DNA of 23,834 nt from Schizophyllum amplum (taxonomy: Eukaryota > Basidiomycota > Agaricomycetes > Agaricales > Schizophyllaceae): the NCBI GenBank assembly GCA_007026445.1, contig VDMD01000245.1, positions 1-23,834 on the forward strand. Direction: 5' to 3'. The position numbers were made by a program, and so were the translations under genes. Positions 20,304 through 23,834 of the stretch are shown piece after piece; position 1 is the stretch's first letter; the number at the start of each line of letters is the position of its first letter. The notes beneath the pieces are model-generated. The model made no database searches, was not told the DNA's origin, and was given only the letters and a program-made list of their open reading frames with translations.

Positions 20304-21072
20304 ATGAAGCTCGATATCCTCGATACCGACTATTTCTCGACGGATGCAACGGCCAGCTCGACCCTCGGGTCGCTCGCGTTCTCCCGTTGCGCCATAGTAT
20401 CCCTCTCGGCGGCTCTTCTTATCCTCCTTGCTGCTCGCGCTGCTCTCTGGGCGCTCGCGGCAAGGTCACGGTCAACGGAATCCAACGACACCGGAATGGA
20501 GAAGCGCGGCGGCGACCAGCCCCGCCGCTGGTCGAAATATGGCGGGATCAAGTGGGAGGCGTTATCGCCACTCAACTTGCCCTTGTCGTTCACCTTGCCC
20601 CGTCGCCCGACGCGCGGCGCAGCTGTCGGCTTGACCCCCGCCCTGCCCGCTCCCCAGATGGCCGAAACAGCACCTTCCTCTCGCTCCATGGCAGCCGCGC
20701 AGGTCAAGCGTAAAGGCTCGCCCTCAGGTGTGTAACACGTCAAGCATTGTATTCTGCTAGAAAACTCACAAGCGCATTTCAGGTCCACCCGTATACCAGT
20801 CCGAGGCGCCCGTGTCGATGGCAAAGATCATCATGTCAAGACACGTACGTCGCTCTCCGATGGTCGCACACCTTACGCTGACCTCTGTATAGACCTATCG
20901 CAGGCCAGGCACCCCCCGCCCAACCAAGCGCCCAGCTGCGGCAGCGCCCGCTCCTTCATCCCCAGCGACACCAACCCTCCAGCCGCCACAATCGTCGGCC
21001 GCACCCTCGTCTTCCCCGTCCGCCGATCAGCGGGGCTCTCCCGCGGACGGCCCGCAAGACTGCATGGTGTAA
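20304..21072 (+). CDS. Unidentified single-span membrane protein, 221 aa
   Basis: Exons 20304-20727, 20783-20844 and 20893-21072 join in phase with good GT-AG borders. A short acidic N-terminus (MKLDILDTDYF) precedes one membrane segment at about residues 29-50 (AIVSLSAALLILLAARAALW), followed by Arg. This suggests a signal anchor with the C-terminal side in the cytosol. The rest is basic and Pro/Ala/Ser-rich. A short segment spanning both introns (PPVYQSEAPVSMAKIIMSRH, then TYRRPGTPRPTKRP) looks more ordered and may be the conserved core. I do not recognise the family. The 62-base middle exon encodes almost only this core. The ATG at 20304 is the first in frame after stops. Confidence 0.65.
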
Positions 21073-22579
21073 TGCATGCATCCTCGGGGCAGCGCGGCGC
21101 ACGTCGCTCTCACGGCACGCACCCATGCGCCGCGCAGTGGATAACGCCCTCCACGCGATTATCCTTATTATCTGAGTCCCCACGATATCGCCGACGATTG
21201 TACATATGCATGAAAGCTTATTTATGACCGCACGCGCCCCACGTCTTCTCTTTCGCGCGGCTCTGGCCTCCCTCGTCACCGCGGTGGCTTCTCTGGTCTT
21301 TGTCAAGGCCTTCCGAGTCAATGCTCTGGCTTACCTCGGAGGGCCTGCGCATGATCTCCCGAGGCAAATCCTGCAATCCCTCACCCATCCGAGCATGCAC
21401 CGTCCCTGCCGCTCTACCGCCTCGACGGCCCGCCGCTTTACGGAGTCCGGTCGCGCGCAGCTGTACGAAGCCGTCAGACCTGACCTTGGGTGGACGACCA
21501 GATCATCGGGACCGCCTTCCAATGGCGCATCCGCACACAATGGCACAATGGTCGCTCCCGCCATGCTCCGACGTCGTTGTGCGGACACGGCGACTGAGCG
21601 GCAGCGGCGTACAGGACGCCAAGGGCAGACAGCACGGAGACAACCTCTACAGGACGCGGAGCCACACGCAGGACTGAAAGCACGAGGGCGCACCGCGGTC
21701 GCACCCCCGCCAGTGGACCCGCCCGCCCCACCAGGGCCGCACAGACTTTCTCTTCTCTTCGGACTGTAAGATGTACACCTTTCGCATCGCATCGGGACTT
21801 GATTTCCTTACCTTCTCGCCCGTATGGTCTCGGACTTTGTTATGGCGTCGCGGAGTAGAGGCGGCGTCGATGGCGGAAGGGATGTGCTTTTCCATGCAGT
21901 CGTGCGCACGGTGGGATGATACCCACCGTGTGCACTGCGCATGTAGGGCACCCCATAGAACCACTACGCTATCTTTTGTCTTTTGCTTTCGTTCCCCCCC
22001 TTCCCCCACGACAGTCACCTGCTACGCTACGACGAACACTTAAAGCTACCTACCGGATAACGTACACACTCGCATTAACTAGACCCGCAACAGAATGAAC
22101 AATTCAAAGACGACCTTTGTCGAAGAACTGAGGTATTCTTCCAAGAATCGTGCAAGGTTCACGCGCACGTCCTGTACACTGAAGCTGTCCTATAGCTCCC
22201 AAGCTTGTATAGAGCTCAGTTTACACAAAGAAGACTGGTCGCTGCGTCCGCCGTCAACCGACATTCTCTCGAGAAATCTGCACAATGGTGGCGAGTCGCG
22301 ACTATGCGAGCCACGTACTGCCACGTCATTTCTCTGTAGCTCAGCCTATAGTAAAAGTATACACTATTCCGTCCGAGCGGTGGCTCTTTCTGGCCACTGT
22401 GTCTGTGCTGGTGCATCATCAGGCAGCCTGCCTCTGCTTAAAGTATGTTCATCTTTGTGGGTCCATGTGTAATTATCACGTGCCAATCACGCGAACGTTC
22501 CCTTCCCTTACGCTCTCGGCTTCGAAAGTACAACTCGTTCACCTTGCAGGTGCGGCCGAATAAACTGTCGCGCTGCTGA
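21073..22579. other. Long intergenic stretch, no supported gene
   Basis: A plus-strand frame at 21206-21769 (187 codons) is open, but overlapping frames on both strands are open as well, as expected in GC-rich DNA. None has a motif or clear splice sites, though its start (RLLFRAALASLVTAVASLVF) is hydrophobic. From about 21960 to 22570 the DNA is closer to balanced composition and holds pyrimidine tracts leading to the ATG at 22580. GTATAC lies at about 22357. No RNA gene was recognised. Confidence 0.4.
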
Positions 22580-23526
22580 ATGCTCAAGGCGACGCGCGTT
22601 GCCCTCGGGAGCACACCAAGTAGCAAAGCATGGGTTAACCGCCAGCTCCGGGACCCCTATGTCAAACACCGTCTCGACTTCCGCTCACGCTCGGCCTTCA
22701 AGCTGCTAGAGATCGAGGCCCAGCACCTGTTCCTCGAGAAACCCCATGTCCAGGGTGTCGTGGATCTCGGAGCAGCTCCGGGCGGCTGGAGCCAAGTCGT
22801 TTCCCGCAAGCTGGGATGGTCGAGGGAGGGAAAGGCGCCGGTACGTGCGCCCAGTGGAAAGACACTGAAGCCGGCCGGAACGACTCAGAAGAGCGCTCGC
22901 GTCGACTTCTTGGACGACTCTTACGATCCTCTCAACATCGACGACGCGCTGCACACGCTAAAGGGACGCGGCACCATCGTCGCAGTCGACCTCCTCCCCA
23001 TGCTGCCGATTCCGGGCGTGCAGAGCATCAAGGGCGACTTCCTCGCGCCGGCCACAGTGCAGAAGGTGCGCGCCATGCTTGCGCGCCCGGAGAACCCTGG
23101 GGGGAAGGCGGACCTCATTCTGTCGGACATGGCGGCGAACGCGTCGGGCACGGGCGTGCGCGACATCCAATCGAGCCTGGACATATGCGAGAGCGTCTAC
23201 AACTTTGCGGCGCGGAACTTGAGGACCGTAGACGAAACCGGGGATACGAGGGCGGGTACTATTGTGTGCATATATTCTTTCACATCTCGCCCCAACTGAC
23301 GAGATCCACCTCAAGGATCAAGTACTTTGCGCATCCCCTCCTCGAAGAGTTCAGTCGTCGGAGCCTAGAGCCCAACTTTCGAAAGGTGCACCTCGTGAAG
23401 CCGCCAGCGAGTCGCTCGGATTCGCGCGAGACCTACTTCCTATGTATGGGATTCAAGGGGACTGGGAGCGCGGAACAAGCAGCGATTTTGGTCTACTGCC
23501 GGGGTAGGCGGACGCCAGCTTGGTGA
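22580..23526 (+). CDS. MRM2: FtsJ/RrmJ-type rRNA 2'-O-methyltransferase, Mrm2-like (mitochondrial)
   Basis: Mrm2 proteins use SAM to methylate a ribose in the peptidyl-transferase centre of mitochondrial large-subunit rRNA. Exons 22580-23265 and 23316-23526 (50-base intron) give 298 residues. The SAM-binding motif I is VVDLGAAPGGWSQV at about 60-73. The K-D-K-E catalytic tetrad is complete: K41 in SRSAFKLLEIE, D183 in LILSDMAANASGTG, K231 in VIKYFAHPLLEEF and E267 in SRSDSRETYFLCMGFKG. Residue K231 falls just after the splice junction, which supports the intron. The N-terminus (MLKATRVALGSTPSSKAW) is basic and hydroxylated, fitting a mitochondrial presequence. A loop at about 80-115 between motif I and VAVDLLPM is longer than in bacterial RrmJ. 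No frame break is present. The last 15 residues could change if the 3' end is spliced. Confidence 0.92.
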
Positions 23527-23834
23527 GTCTCTCCCCGGGTGTAGTACGGTCTCAAAGTTGACAAAGAGCAGGAAGGGATACGTGCGAGTCAAGCGGGACA
23601 CCAGAATACCTACCTTCACATATTCCTTCTTCAAGCCAGAAGTTGTTCAGTCTTGAATCAATCGCTATTCCTCACAACCTTTCTTCCCGGCTGTCCATAA
23701 TCAAGAGTCTGTCGCAGGGCAAGGCGTTGAAGCTGTGAACTGTGTACCTCCCTCTTACTTCGTTCATCCATCCTGGCTCTCCGGCGCTCGGCAGGATAGC
23801 CAGGGCGCGCACTGCATGCCCTCAACGGGTTAGC
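23527..23834. other. 3' flank of the Mrm2-like gene
   Basis: No gene assigned. A short open piece at about 23565-23656 reads KGYVRVKRDTRIPTFTYSFF and ends at a stop. It could be a spliced alternative C-terminal exon of the preceding gene or chance sequence; no clear donor links them. Confidence 0.35.

Noticed and set aside
21061..21072. Possible prenylation signal at the C-terminus of the membrane protein (D-C-M-V)
   Set aside because: A CaaX box needs Cys as the fourth residue from the end; here it is third, and a membrane span is already present.
21206..21769. 187-codon plus-strand open frame with a hydrophobic start
   Set aside because: Several other frames are open over the same GC-rich DNA, there are no splice sites or motifs, and the C-terminal part is compositionally random.
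1..23834. tRNA, rRNA, CRISPR, transposon or integrated virus
   Set aside because: No box A/B pair, repeat-spacer array, terminal inverted repeat pair, transposase, reverse-transcriptase or capsid-like protein was recognised by eye on either strand.

Overview
The window is nuclear DNA from a filamentous basidiomycete, probably an Agaricomycete. The coding regions are GC-rich and are cut by many short GT-AG introns of about 41-64 bases, often with gtgcgt, gtgagt or gtacgt donors. The gene families fit as well: BEACH-WD40, an FHA-RING Dma1-type ligase, F-box proteins, Mrm2 and a fungal amino acid permease. This is inference from gene structure and remembered family patterns; no search was run.

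Layout, left to right. 50-2268 (+): the 3' part of a BEACH-WD40 protein gene. 2269-2821: an orphan exon-like stretch, then a TATA box. 2822-4958 (+): a plasma-membrane amino acid permease. 5459-7102 (+): a Dma1-like FHA/RING-H2 ubiquitin ligase with a SUMO-interacting-like motif. 7.2-7.7 kb: three short tandem-repeat blocks. 8714-9308 (-): an unidentified spliced gene. 9869-10528 (+): an unidentified fungal protein. 11464 to at least 12397 (+): an F-box protein. 13062-13573 (-): a small conserved-looking fungal protein. 14195-18474 (-): a large F-box/WD40 protein with 13 exons. 19.3-19.9 kb (-): weak exon candidates. 20304-21072 (+): a single-span membrane protein. 22580-23526 (+): an Mrm2-like mitochondrial rRNA 2'-O-methyltransferase. 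The rest is intergenic.

The genes do not form a pathway cluster; this reads as an ordinary euchromatic stretch. Three of them point to ubiquitin signalling (the Dma1-like E3 and two F-box proteins), but F-box genes are common in these fungi and I see no sign of co-regulation.

The most striking signal is technical or evolutionary. Four genes (BEACH, permease, Dma1-like, F-box/WD40) carry about eleven single-base indels, mostly missing bases in short homopolymers. Each time, conserved protein resumes in another frame. When all are counted, every gene's exon total becomes an exact multiple of three. The even spread over unrelated housekeeping genes favours consensus error in the assembly over pseudogenes. 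I found no convincing new biological system.
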